A stretch of 64,000 nt of DNA from Actinorhabdospora filicis (GCF_030269765.1 NZ_BSTX01000001.1:62001-126000); one strand, 5' to 3'. Shown: positions 52,785 through 60,945, counted from the stretch's first letter. Made by a program: numbers and translations. The notes: generated from the sequence alone by a model not told the origin.

Positions 52785-54563
52785 TCAGGCCTCGGCCGTC
52801 TCGGTCTTCTTCTCGAAGACGGCGTCGACGCCGGCCTCCTTGCGCTGCTCGGGCGTGATGGGGGTCGGCGCGCCGGTCAGCGGGTCGTGGCCGCCGCCGC
52901 TCTTGGAGAAGGCGATGACCTCGCGGATGGAGTCCTCACCGGTGAGCAGGGCGCAGATGCGGTCCCAGCCGAAGGCGATGCCGCCGTGCGGCGGGGGGCC
53001 GTACTGGAAGGCGTCGAGGAGGAAGCCGAACTTGTCGGCGGCCTCGTCGTCGGTGATGCCGAGGGTCGTGAAGACCCGGCGCTGCATCTCGGCGGAGTGG
53101 ATACGGATGGATCCGCCGCCGATCTCGTTGCCGTTGCACACGATGTCGTAGGCGTAGGCCAGGGCGGCACCCGGGTCGTCCTGGAACTTCTGGGCCCAGT
53201 CGGCGTTCGGGGACGTGAAGGGGTGGTGCAGGGACGTCCAGCCCTCGTCGGTCTCGCCGAACATGGGGGCGTCGACGATCCACAGGAACGACCACGCGTT
53301 CTCGTCGATCAGCTCGCAGCGGCGGCCGATCTCCAGGCGGGCCGCGCCGAGCAGCTCCTGCGCGTCGACGCGCTTGGGGCCGGCGGCGAAGAACACGGCG
53401 TCGCCGGGCTTGGCGCCCACGGCGTCGGCGAGCCCGGCCAGGTGCGCCTCGGAGAGGTTCTTGGCGACGGGCCCGCGGGCCTCGCCGGTGTCGGCGTCGA
53501 GGACGACGTAGGCCAGGCCGCGGGCGCCGCGCGCCTTGGCCCAGTCCTGCCAGCCGTCGAGCTGCTTGCGGGTCTGGGACGCGCCGCCGGGCATGACGAC
53601 CGCGCCGACGTAGCCGCCGGTCTCGATGGCCTGGGCGAAGACCCGGAACTCGGTGCCGCTGAGGTAGCCGGTGAGTTCGGTGATCTCCAGGTCGAAGCGC
53701 AGGTCGGGCTTGTCGGAGCCGTAGCGGTTCATGGCGTCGTGCCAGGTGAGACGGCGGATCGGGCCGGGGATCTCGAATCCGGCCAGCTCACGCCACAGCG
53801 CCCGGACGATCTTCTCGCCGAGGGCGATGATGTCGTCCTCGGTGACGAAGGACGCCTCGATGTCGAGCTGGGTGAACTCCGGCTGCCGGTCGGCGCGGAA
53901 GTCCTCGTCGCGGTAGCAGCGCGCGATCTGGTAGTAGCGCTCCATGCCGGCGACCATCAGCAGCTGCTTGAACAGCTGCGGCGACTGCGGCAGGGCGTAC
54001 CAGGCGCCCGGCTTGAGGCGGACGGGGACCAGGAAGTCGCGCGCGCCCTCGGGGGTGGAGCGGGTGAGGGTCGGCGTCTCGATCTCGGTGAACTTCAGCT
54101 CGTGGAGGAGCTCGCGGGCGATGCGGTTGGCCTCCGAGCGCAGGCGCATCGCGGCGGCGGGGCCGGTGCGGCGCAGGTCGAGGTACCGGTAGCGGTGGCG
54201 GATGTCGTCGCCGACCTCGACGTTGTCGTCGATGGGCAGCGGCAGCGGCGCCGAGACCGACAGCACGGTCAGCTCGTCGGCGACGATCTCGACGGCGCCG
54301 GTGGCCAGCTCGGGGTTCTCGTTGCCCTCGGGGCGGGCCTGGACGGTGCCGGTGATCCGCACGCAGTACTCGTTGCGGAGGGCGTGGGCGGCCTCGGCGA
54401 CCTCGCCCTCGCGGAAGACGACCTGGACCACGCCCGAGGCGTCCCGCAGATCGATGAACTCGACACCGCCGTGGTCGCGGCGGCGCGCCACCCACCCCGC
54501 GAGGGTGACCTGCTCGTCGACGTGCGCGGCACGCAGGGTGCCGGCCTCATGGGTCCGGTACAA
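52785..54563 (-). CDS. aspS: Aspartyl-tRNA synthetase
   Basis: Charges tRNA-Asp (and possibly tRNA-Asn). The 592-residue bacterial-type enzyme has an N-terminal OB fold ([15 protein letters not shown]), motif 2 [17 protein letters not shown], a GAD insertion and motif 3 GIAFGWDRI. The TTG at 54563 (MYRTHEAG) is backed by GAGGAG seven to twelve bases upstream. Discrimination cannot be judged by eye. Confidence 0.97.
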   Translation of the reverse strand: MYRTHEAGTLRAAHVDEQVTLAGWVARRRDHGGVEFIDLRDASGVVQVVFREGEVAEAAHALRNEYCVRITGTVQARPEGNENPELATGAVEIVADELTVLSVSAPLPLPIDDNVEVGDDIRHRYRYLDLRRTGPAAAMRLRSEANRIARELLHELKFTEIETPTLTRSTPEGARDFLVPVRLKPGAWYALPQSPQLFKQLLMVAGMERYYQIARCYRDEDFRADRQPEFTQLDIEASFVTEDDIIALGEKIVRALWRELAGFEIPGPIRRLTWHDAMNRYGSDKPDLRFDLEITELTGYLSGTEFRVFAQAIETGGYVGAVVMPGGASQTRKQLDGWQDWAKARGARGLAYVVLDADTGEARGPVAKNLSEAHLAGLADAVGAKPGDAVFFAAGPKRVDAQELLGAARLEIGRRCELIDENAWSFLWIVDAPMFGETDEGWTSLHHPFTSPNADWAQKFQDDPGAALAYAYDIVCNGNEIGGGSIRIHSAEMQRRVFTTLGITDDEAADKFGFLLDAFQYGPPPHGGIAFGWDRICALLTGEDSIREVIAFSKSGGGHDPLTGAPTPITPEQRKEAGVDAVFEKKTETAEA

Positions 54564-54604
54564 GGGACGTTCTCCTCGTTCGAGTCGTGTATTCGCCCCT
54601 CATT

Positions 54605-54642
54605 GTTTCAGGCGGTGTCGAGCCGTTTCAGGCGGTGTCGAG
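54605..54642. repeat. Tandem 18-bp repeat at the MFS gene 3' end
   Basis: The 18 bases at 54605-54622 recur at 54625-54642 with a 20-base period. The copy at 54625 contains the stop codon of the MFS gene; the other lies just beyond it. Confidence 0.8.
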
Positions 54643-55848
54643 GACCGGTTCGGCCGCGCGCGCCGGCTCCTCCGCGGGCGCCGGCGTGCGGTCGAGGGTG
54701 ATGAGCAGCCAGCCCGCGAAGGCCAGCAGGGCCCCGCCGCCACCGGCGGCCACGAAGCCCCAGGGCGCGCCCAGGTGGTCGATGATGGCGCCGACGATGG
54801 GGGCGCCGATCGCGCCGCCGACGGTGATCGCCGAGCCGTGCATGCCCATGGCCTCTCCCCGCACCGAGGCGGGGACGAGCTTGCTCACCTTGTCGCTCAT
54901 CGCGCTCAGCGAGGGCGCGCACAGCATCCCGGCGGGGATCAGGACCAGCGCCATCGCCCACCACGTCGTGGTCAGCGCCAGCGGCAGCAGCGCCACGCAC
55001 ATGCCCAGCAGCAGGAGCAGCGGGTGGACCTCGCGGTTGAGGCCGCCGTAGACGAAGCCGCCGATCAGCGAGAACGCCGCCCACAGGCCCAGCACGATCG
55101 CCGACTGCGACTCCTGCCCGTGCGCCTTGAGCATCGCCACCATGGACACCTCGCCGCCGCCGAGGGCGATGGTCGCGCCGACGGCGGCGATGAGCATCGC
55201 GACCATCGGCCCGCGCAGCCACGTCCGGCGCGCCGGGCGGGCCTGCCCGGCCATCTCGGCCAGTTCCTCGGCGTTCTTGGTGGGCGGGTTGAGCCGGAAC
55301 AACATCAGCGCGGCCATCGCCGCGAGCCCGGCGACGCAGTAGAGGGCCGCCTCGGAGTTCGCGCTGGCGATGAAGATCGCGCCCGCCGGTGCGACGATGA
55401 AGGCGATCTCGACGCCCATCGCGTCCAGCGAGTAGGCGGTGCGCCGCTGGTCGGGGGGCACCATCGCGGCCAGCGCCTGCCGGATCGTGCCGAACACCGG
55501 CAGCGCCGCCAGTCCCGCCAGCAGCGCGCACGCGGCGAGCACCGGGTAGGACATGAGCGGGGCCGTCGTCCAGAACACCGCGGTGGCCACCCCCGTCACC
55601 GCCAGCACCGGCCGCAGTCCCACCCGGTCGATCAGCCGCCCGTTCACCGTCGAGCCCACGGCCGCGCCCACGGTCAGCAGGGCCGAGACGAGCCCGGCCT
55701 GGAGGTAGCTGCCGTGCAGGCCCTCGCGGACGTGGAAGAGCATCGCCATGTTCATGGCGGCGACCGGGAACCGGGCGGCGGAACCGACGATGATCAGGGC
55801 CGTGACGCCGGGGAGCGACAGGACCCGCTTGTAAGGGGTGAGATTCAT
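54628..55848 (-). CDS. MFS transporter
   Basis: A 406-residue, twelve-helix major facilitator. Features include NGRLIDRVGLRPVLAVTG as the loop 2-3 motif and a conserved Met/Gly-rich helix near GEAMGMHGSAITVGG. It resembles drug or sugar efflux MFS proteins; substrate unknown. ATG at 55848. It is followed by aspS reading the same way only in the sense of strand; aspS lies downstream after a 64-base gap, and the tRNA-like module lies divergently upstream. Confidence 0.87.
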   Translation of the reverse strand: MNLTPYKRVLSLPGVTALIIVGSAARFPVAAMNMAMLFHVREGLHGSYLQAGLVSALLTVGAAVGSTVNGRLIDRVGLRPVLAVTGVATAVFWTTAPLMSYPVLAACALLAGLAALPVFGTIRQALAAMVPPDQRRTAYSLDAMGVEIAFIVAPAGAIFIASANSEAALYCVAGLAAMAALMLFRLNPPTKNAEELAEMAGQARPARRTWLRGPMVAMLIAAVGATIALGGGEVSMVAMLKAHGQESQSAIVLGLWAAFSLIGGFVYGGLNREVHPLLLLLGMCVALLPLALTTTWWAMALVLIPAGMLCAPSLSAMSDKVSKLVPASVRGEAMGMHGSAITVGGAIGAPIVGAIIDHLGAPWGFVAAGGGGALLAFAGWLLITLDRTPAPAEEPARAAEPVLDTA

Positions 55849-56012
55849 GAGTGGTGGTGACCTCCGCGGTCCATCCTCGCGGGTGGCTACGACGATTGTC
55901 GCCCGCGCGGGCGGTGATCCCCCTCACCAAGATCGGTGGACTTGAACGGCGAACGAGGGACCCACTGGAGAAGATTCCCCGGAGCGTGTTCCGGATACAG
56001 TGACGGCCGCTC

Positions 56013-56086
56013 ACCCGCGCGGCTCAGGTGGCAGGAGCGCCGTCATGTAAAGACGGAGATCGTGGGTTCGAGTCCCACCGCGGGAG
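56013..56086 (+). ncRNA. tRNA-like RNA A1 (module unit A)
   Basis: A full 73-74-base cloverleaf can be drawn. Acceptor ACCCGCG pairs with CGCGGGA except at 1:72 (A:A). The D-arm is GCTC/GAGC with loop AGGTGGCAG. The anticodon stem is CCGTC/GACGG with loop ATGTAAA. The variable loop AGATC has five bases and the T-arm is GTGGG-TTCGAGT-CCCAC. The anticodon position reads GTA (Tyr), but bacterial tRNA-Tyr has a long variable arm and this does not; position 8 is C, not U. No CCA is encoded. A TACAGT -10-like element lies at 55996-56001. It aligns with B1 and is best seen as a tRNA mimic. Confidence 0.65.
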
Positions 56087-56099
56087 GGACACCAGGACG

Positions 56100-56173
56100 C
56101 GCCCGGTAGCGCAGACGGTCGTCGCGCTCGACGCCTGATCGAGAGGACGCCGGTTCGACTCCGGCCCGGGCGC
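56100..56173 (+). ncRNA. tRNA-like RNA A2 (module unit A)
   Basis: A 74-base cloverleaf with a perfect acceptor (CGCCCGG with CCGGGCG), U8-A9, D-stem GCG/CGC with a GG-containing loop, anticodon stem CTCGA/TCGAG, variable loop AGGAC and T-arm GCCGG-TTCGACT-CCGGC. The anticodon loop CGCCTGA has G at position 33 where tRNAs have U, so decoding (nominal CCU) is unlikely. It starts 13 bases after A1 and ends 25 bases before the module protein gene. Confidence 0.65.
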
Positions 56174-56198
56174 GTTCCCTCTTCCGAGGAGGACTGAC

Positions 56199-57113
56199 AT
56201 CGCTGAGAAGGACACCATCGACGCCGACGACCTCGCCCGCTTCCACGACCTGCTCGGCCGCCTGCGCGCCCTGCCGCCGGAGGACCCCGCCCGGCGGCAC
56301 GCCGAGAGCGCCGCCGCGGCCTTCGCGCGCGACGGCCGCCGCAGGCGCGCCGCGTCCGACCGGGCCGCCGACCGCGCGGTCCGGAACACCCCCCGCGGGC
56401 CGGACGCGCCACCCGTCCCGATGTACCGCCGCGCCCGCCCGTGCGCCCTGTGCGCGGCGAAGTTCCGCCACGCCCACGGCCACTACCGCGACCTGTGCCC
56501 GTCCTGCGCGGCCGCCCACTGGACCCGCCGCACCGCCCGCGCCGACCTCTCCGGTCGCCTCGCCCTCGTCACCGGGATCGCCGACGACGCCTCCTACGAG
56601 CTGACGCGCATGCTGCTGCGCGACGGAGCGGAGGTCGCGGTGGTGACCGACCCGCGATCGGAGCGCAACCGCGCCCGGCTGGAGCAGGAGGCGCGCACCG
56701 CGCCGGACTCCCGGCTGACGGTCCTGGTCAACGGCCTGTCCGGCCAGTACGACGTCGACGTGCTCGGCCGGGACATGTACGACCGGTACCGCGGGCGCCT
56801 GTCGATCCTGGTCAACACCGCGCACGTCGCCCAGGCGCCCTACGCGATGTGGAGGTCGCAGCTGGAGGCCGCGGCCGCCAGGTACGTGGTCCCCACGCTG
56901 CTCGTCTACAAGTTCCACGCCTCCCTGTCCAAGGCGCCCGGAGGCGGCCACGTCATCACCGTCGCCCCGGGGCGGATCGACGCGCTGCCGGCGCAGCGCA
57001 TCCACCGTCACGACATCGTCCCCGCCACGCCGCCGCGCGGGATCCTGGACGACATCGACGCCGCAGCCACTCTGTACGCGCCGCTCGTGGCCGCGTTCCC
57101 TCGCGCGACGTGA
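56199..57113 (+). CDS. Zinc-finger plus SDR-like protein, module unit A (apparent AUC start)
   Basis: About 304 residues if read from ATC at 56199. Homology to the unit-B protein begins there (DDLARFHDLLGRLRALPPED) and a perfect GAGGAGG lies six bases upstream. No ATG, GTG or TTG occurs in frame before the ATG at 56421, which would delete 74 conserved residues. Domains: helical Arg/Ala-rich N-terminus, zinc finger with Cys82, 85, 100 and 103 (CxxC-x14-CxxC), then a Rossmann/SDR-like domain from LSGRLALVTG. The SDR glycine motif is broken (TGIADDASY), NNAG is VNTAH, and no YxxxK is seen, so dehydrogenase activity is doubtful. It ends ATLYAPLVAAFPRAT, identical to unit B. Confidence 0.75.
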   Translation: MAEKDTIDADDLARFHDLLGRLRALPPEDPARRHAESAAAAFARDGRRRRAASDRAADRAVRNTPRGPDAPPVPMYRRARPCALCAAKFRHAHGHYRDLCPSCAAAHWTRRTARADLSGRLALVTGIADDASYELTRMLLRDGAEVAVVTDPRSERNRARLEQEARTAPDSRLTVLVNGLSGQYDVDVLGRDMYDRYRGRLSILVNTAHVAQAPYAMWRSQLEAAAARYVVPTLLVYKFHASLSKAPGGGHVITVAPGRIDALPAQRIHRHDIVPATPPRGILDDIDAAATLYAPLVAAFPRAT

Positions 57114-57135
57114 ACCCGGTATCGTCTCGGCCACA

Positions 57136-57208
57136 TCCGGGGTGGCGCAGGTGGCAGCGCGCCGTTCCCGCAGGGCGGAGGCCGCGGGTTCGAATCCCGC
57201 CCCCGGAT
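57136..57208 (+). ncRNA. tRNA-like RNA B1 (module unit B)
   Basis: A 73-base cloverleaf: acceptor TCCGGGG/CCCCGGA (perfect), U8-G9, D-stem GCGC/GCGC with loop AGGTGGCA as in A1, anticodon stem CCGTT/GGCGG (two G-U), five-base variable loop AGGCC, and T-arm GCGGG-TTCGAAT-CCCGC. The anticodon loop CCCGCAG has C at position 33. It starts 22 bases after the unit-A protein stop and aligns along its length with A1. Confidence 0.65.
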
Positions 57209-57219
57209 GTTCCAGGACA

Positions 57220-57306
57220 CCCCTCGTAGCGCAGAGGTCGTCGCGCCCGGCTCCCACTGAAGATCGGTGGACCGGGAGGACGCCGGTTCGACTCCGGCCG
57301 GGGGTG
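57220..57306 (+). ncRNA. tRNA-like RNA B2 with expanded anticodon arm (module unit B)
   Basis: Same frame as A2: acceptor CCCCTCG with CGGGGGT (six pairs, mismatch at 1:72), U8-A9, D-stem GCG/CGC, variable loop AGGAC and T-arm identical to A2 over 17 bases. The anticodon stem CCCGG/CCGGG closes a 21-base loop (57251-57271) that contains its own four-pair hairpin. There is therefore no seven-base anticodon loop at all, arguing against a decoding role unless an intron is removed. Confidence 0.6.
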
Positions 57307-57328
57307 TTCCACCCATCTCGGAGGCGGC

Positions 57329-58279
57329 ATGGACGACGGCATCGAGCACTTCCACCGGCTGCTCGGCGAGCTGCGCGCGCTGCCGCCGGACGACCCGGCG
57401 CGGCTGCGCGCGGAGAGCGCGGCCGCCGCCTTCGCCCGCGACGGGCGCAAGCGCCGCCGCGGTGCCGACCGCCGCGCCGACACCGCCGCCCGGGACGCCT
57501 TCACACCGCCAGCCGCGCCCACGTCGTACCTGGAACGCGGCACGCTCTACCGCCGGGCCCGCCGCTGCGCCCTGTGCGCGGCCAAGTACCACCAGGCGCA
57601 TCACCCCTACCACCACCTGTGCCCCGCCTGCGCCCACGCTCACTGGCAACGCCGCCACACCCACGCGGCGCTCGACGGCCGGACGGCCCTGGTCACCCAC
57701 GCCCACGACGGCCCCGGCTTCGCCCTGGCGTGGCGGCTGCTCCGCGACGGCGCCACGGTCATCACCGCCGCCCCCGAGCCCGAGCGCACCCTGCGCCGCT
57801 TCGGCCACGCCTTCGCCCACCGCGAGCGCTGGGAGGCGATGCGGCGCGGCGAAGGCGCTCTCGACCGGCTGCACGTCGTCGAGGCCGATCTCTCCGGCGA
57901 GCGGGACGTGCGCGCGCTGGCCGCCGAGACCGCGCGGCTGTCGGGCGGGCGGCTGTCCGTGCTCGTGCACACCGCGACACCGCCCCTCGACCCTCAAGGC
58001 CCGTGGGACCGCCGCCTGACCGAGGCCACGCTGAACACCGTCGTCCCCGGCTGGCTCACCGAGCGGCTGCGGCCCGCGCTCGTCGCGTCCCCCGGCGGTG
58101 CCCACGTCATCACCGCCGCTCCGGCCGTGCTCCAAGCGCCGGTGTGGGTGGGCGTGACGTTCCACGCGGTCGACCCCGGCGTCCCCGACCACCGCTCACC
58201 CGTGCCGCCGCTCGACGCCGAGGACGCCGCCGCCACCCTCTACGCCCCGCTCGTCGCGGCCTTCCCGCGCGCCACGTGA
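57329..58279 (+). CDS. Zinc-finger plus SDR-like protein, module unit B
   Basis: A 316-residue paralogue of the unit-A protein, with ATG at 57329 and GGAGG upstream. Shared features are the N-terminal block LLGELRALPPDDPAR...AESAAAAFARDGR, a zinc finger with Cys80, 83, 98 and 101 (same x14 spacing), a Rossmann-like domain from LDGRTALVTH, and the identical last 15 residues ATLYAPLVAAFPRAT. The dinucleotide motif has decayed further (THAHDGPGF), the NNAG site is VHTAT, and YxxxK is absent. Related zinc-finger SDR proteins in actinomycetes keep an intact glycine motif. A role in binding the adjacent tRNA-like RNAs is inference. Confidence 0.85.
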   Translation: MDDGIEHFHRLLGELRALPPDDPARLRAESAAAAFARDGRKRRRGADRRADTAARDAFTPPAAPTSYLERGTLYRRARRCALCAAKYHQAHHPYHHLCPACAHAHWQRRHTHAALDGRTALVTHAHDGPGFALAWRLLRDGATVITAAPEPERTLRRFGHAFAHRERWEAMRRGEGALDRLHVVEADLSGERDVRALAAETARLSGGRLSVLVHTATPPLDPQGPWDRRLTEATLNTVVPGWLTERLRPALVASPGGAHVITAAPAVLQAPVWVGVTFHAVDPGVPDHRSPVPPLDAEDAAATLYAPLVAAFPRAT

Positions 58280-58280
58280 A

Positions 58281-58304
58281 AGGGGCGGCCCTCTGGCCGC
58301 CCCT
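58281..58304. terminator. Terminator closing the tRNA-like module
   Basis: A perfect ten-base stem (58281-58290 with 58295-58304) has loop CTCT and starts two bases after the unit-B stop. It separates the module from convergent hisS. The T-run is weak in both directions. Confidence 0.7.
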
Positions 58305-58325
58305 CAACTCACTCCACCGCGCGAA

Positions 58326-59651
58326 CTACTCCCCCACGATCCCCGCGACCCTGTCGGCCGCGGGCGGCTCCCACGCGTCCACGTCGCACGGGACCTGCTC
58401 GCCGGTGCGGATGTCGCGGATCTGCGGGCCGTCCTCGCCGGGGAACAGCACGAAGGGGATGCCGCGCCGTTCGGCGAAGCGGATCTGCTTGCCGTACTTC
58501 TGCGCCGAGGGGGCGACCTCGGCGGCGATGTCGCGTTCGCGCAGGCGGCGGGCGAGCCGGTCGCAGGCGCGGCGGTCGTCCTCGGAGGGCAGGGCGACCA
58601 GGACGGCGGTGGGCGTCTCGCGGGTGGCGGTCAGCTTCCCGGCGCCGAAGAGCGCGCCGAGGATGCGGGACACGCCGATGGACAGGCCCACGCCGGGGTA
58701 GGTGCTCTTGCCGTCGGAGGCGAGGGTGTCGTAGCGGCCGCCGGAGCACACCGAGCCGAGGTGCTCGAAGCCGTCCATGAAGGTCTCGTAGACGGTCCCG
58801 GTGTAGTAGTCGAGGCCGCGCGCGATGCGCAGGTCGGCGAGGACGAGGCCGGGTGCCTCTTCGGCGGCGGTCATGACGACCGCGGCGAGCTCGGCGAGGC
58901 CCTCGTCGAGCAGTTCGTCCTCGACGCCGATGGCGCGGACGCGCTCGACGAAGGAGGCGTCGGGCGCCGAGATGCGGGCCAGCGCCAGGCACGCCTCGAT
59001 CTGGTCGCCGGTGGCGCCGAGGGTGGACGCCAGGAGCTTGCCGACGCCGTCGTCACCGATCTTGTCGATCTTGTCGACGACGCGGATGGCCTCCATGGGG
59101 TCGGACAGCCCGAGCCCGCGGAAGAAGCCCTGGGAGACCTTGCGGTTGTTCACGTGCATCCGGATCGCCGGGATCGGCAGCCCGCGCAGGGCGTCGGCGA
59201 TGACGAGGGGCAGCTCGATCTCGTAGTGCGGCGGCAGGCCGTCCTTGTCGACGATGTCGATGTCGGCCTGCCAGAACTCGCGGTAGCGGCCCTCCTGGGG
59301 ACGCTCGCCGCGCCAGCAGGGCTGGATCTGGTAGCGCCGGAACGGGAACTGCAGCTTCCCGGCGTTCTCCAGCACGTAGCGGGCGAAGGGCACGGTCAGG
59401 TCGAAGTGCAGGCCGAGGCGGGCGTCGGAGTCGTCACCGGCGTCGGCCTGGAGACGGCGCAGGACGTAGACCTCCTTGGAGGTCTCGCCCTTGGCGAGAA
59501 GGTGCTCCATCGGCTCCACCGCGCGCGTCTGCACCGACGCGAAACCGTAGAGCTCGAAAGTGCGCTGCAGTTTGGCCAGCACGCGCTGTTCGACGATGCG
59601 CTGCGCGGGAAGCCATTCCGGGAAACCGGACAGCGGGGTCGGACGTTCCAT
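58326..59651 (-). CDS. hisS: Histidyl-tRNA synthetase
   Basis: A class-II synthetase of 441 residues. It has motif 2 with QIQPCWRGERPQEGRYREF, the histidine-A loop GLDYYTGTVYE and motif 3 GVGLSIGVSRIL, then the C-terminal anticodon domain. ATG at 59651 is preferred over GTG at 59657 because AGGA is better spaced. In many bacteria hisS and aspS are neighbours; here the RNA/protein module and an MFS gene lie between them. Confidence 0.96.
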   Translation of the reverse strand: MERPTPLSGFPEWLPAQRIVEQRVLAKLQRTFELYGFASVQTRAVEPMEHLLAKGETSKEVYVLRRLQADAGDDSDARLGLHFDLTVPFARYVLENAGKLQFPFRRYQIQPCWRGERPQEGRYREFWQADIDIVDKDGLPPHYEIELPLVIADALRGLPIPAIRMHVNNRKVSQGFFRGLGLSDPMEAIRVVDKIDKIGDDGVGKLLASTLGATGDQIEACLALARISAPDASFVERVRAIGVEDELLDEGLAELAAVVMTAAEEAPGLVLADLRIARGLDYYTGTVYETFMDGFEHLGSVCSGGRYDTLASDGKSTYPGVGLSIGVSRILGALFGAGKLTATRETPTAVLVALPSEDDRRACDRLARRLRERDIAAEVAPSAQKYGKQIRFAERRGIPFVLFPGEDGPQIRDIRTGEQVPCDVDAWEPPAADRVAGIVGE

Positions 59652-59708
59652 TTTCACGTTCCTCTTCGATCGGGTTCGGCCGGGCGCGGGCAGGCGCCGG
59701 CACGCGGA

Positions 59709-60419
59709 TCACAAACCGCGTCCCGGCGCCGACATATGGCCGGTGCCGAGGAACTCCTCGGTGAGGAAGGGGTTGGTCCGCCGTTCACGGCCGATCGTGG
59801 TCGCCTGCCCGTGGCCGGGCAGCACGCGGACGCCGTCGTCGAGCGTGAGGATCTTCCCCCGCAGGGTGGCGCGCATGGCGTCCATGCTGCCACCGGGCAG
59901 GTCGGTGCGGCCGATCGACCCGGCGAACAGGACGTCGCCGGACAGCAGGGTGCCGGTGTCCTCGCCCTCGCCGGGCAGGCCGAACACCACCGAGCCGCGG
60001 GTGTGGCCGGGGGTGTGTGAAACGGTGAAATCCATCCCCGCCAGGCGCACCGGAGTGCCGTCCGCCAGCGGCGCGACGTCCTCGGGCTCCGTCCAGGTCA
60101 GCCGCCCGCCGAACAGGGCGCGCAGGTCGCTCGACAGGCCCTTCATGGGGTCGGCGAGCATCGCGGCGTCCTCGGGGTGGATGTAGGCGGTGATGCCGCG
60201 CGCGCCGCACACCGGCGTCACGGAGAAGGTGTGGTCGAGGTGACCGTGGGTGAGCAGGACCGCGACGGGCTTGAGCCGGTGGCGCGCCAGGACCTCGTCG
60301 AGGCGGGCGTCCACGCCGATACCGGGATCGACGATGACGCATTCCTCGCCGGCGGCGGGCGCGACCACATAACAATTCGTGGCGAACGCGTCCGCGATCA
60401 GACTGGCGACGAGCACCAT
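59709..60419 (-). CDS. Metallo-beta-lactamase-fold hydrolase (glyoxalase II-like)
   Basis: A 236-residue enzyme with the HxHxDH metal motif in LLTHGHLDHT, the later His in SHTPGHTRGSV, Asp in LLSGDVLF and the final His in VLPGHGQ. These proteins hydrolyse thioesters such as hydroxyacyl-thiols; the exact substrate is not known. ATG at 60419. This gene commonly lies between hisS and the PPIase/relA region in actinomycetes. Confidence 0.9.
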   Translation of the reverse strand: MVLVASLIADAFATNCYVVAPAAGEECVIVDPGIGVDARLDEVLARHRLKPVAVLLTHGHLDHTFSVTPVCGARGITAYIHPEDAAMLADPMKGLSSDLRALFGGRLTWTEPEDVAPLADGTPVRLAGMDFTVSHTPGHTRGSVVFGLPGEGEDTGTLLSGDVLFAGSIGRTDLPGGSMDAMRATLRGKILTLDDGVRVLPGHGQATTIGRERRTNPFLTEEFLGTGHMSAPGRGL

Positions 60420-60618
60420 TCATCCCTTTCCGTACCGTTCCGCGGGCTTCGGCGGGCGAAAACGTCCCGTTCGGCGAACAGACTACCGACTCCCGCTGCG
60501 GCGATGAATCGAGTATGTCCGTATACACTCGCCGACGTCGCAGACAAGAACCCCTGTGCTGTGCCCCTCCCCACATTCGGGGGGCGGGCACGCGTCCGAA
60601 CGCATTCGAGGAGTGCAC

Positions 60619-60909
60619 GTGCCGTCGACCAAGGGCAAGGCCCGGGAGCGCGAGCTCGCCCGCGCCAAGGCGGAACGCCAGGCTGCCCGCCGGGCAGCCT
60701 CCGAGCGCAAGCGCCGCCAGATCACCGCGGGTGTGATCATCGGGCTCATCGCCGTCATCGTCGTCGGTGGGCTGTGGCTCTGGGGCGTTTTCGACAGCGA
60801 CCCGAAGCCGGAGAACCCGGCTCCGGCGACCTCCACGTCGAGCGAGCCGAGCGACGCGCCCTCGGACCAGCCGTCGGAGCCCTCCGCGGGCGAGTCCGGC
60901 GCCGCGTGA
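60619..60909 (+). CDS. Small single-pass membrane protein with acidic Ser/Pro tail
   Basis: A 96-residue protein: a very basic Lys/Arg/Ala N-terminus (about 1-34), one membrane helix (about 36-56) and a low-complexity extracytoplasmic tail rich in Ser, Pro, Glu and Asp. GTG at 60619 is supported by GAGGAG five bases upstream. It precedes a similarly built PPIase by 36 bases and the two probably share a promoter. Function unknown. Confidence 0.8.
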   Translation: MPSTKGKARERELARAKAERQAARRAASERKRRQITAGVIIGLIAVIVVGGLWLWGVFDSDPKPENPAPATSTSSEPSDAPSDQPSEPSAGESGAA

Positions 60910-60945
60910 CCACGACCTCTCAGCAGTACTGATTAAGGAGTAAGG

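Noticed and set aside
56013..56086. Calling A1 an ordinary tRNA-Tyr(GTA)
   Set aside because: Bacterial tRNA-Tyr has a long variable arm; this has five bases, a C at position 8 and an A:A mismatch at 1:72, and it aligns with B1, which has no usable anticodon.
56421..57113. ATG at 56421 as start of module protein A
   Set aside because: It would remove 74 codons homologous to protein B, including the conserved N-terminal block, and has no Shine-Dalgarno.
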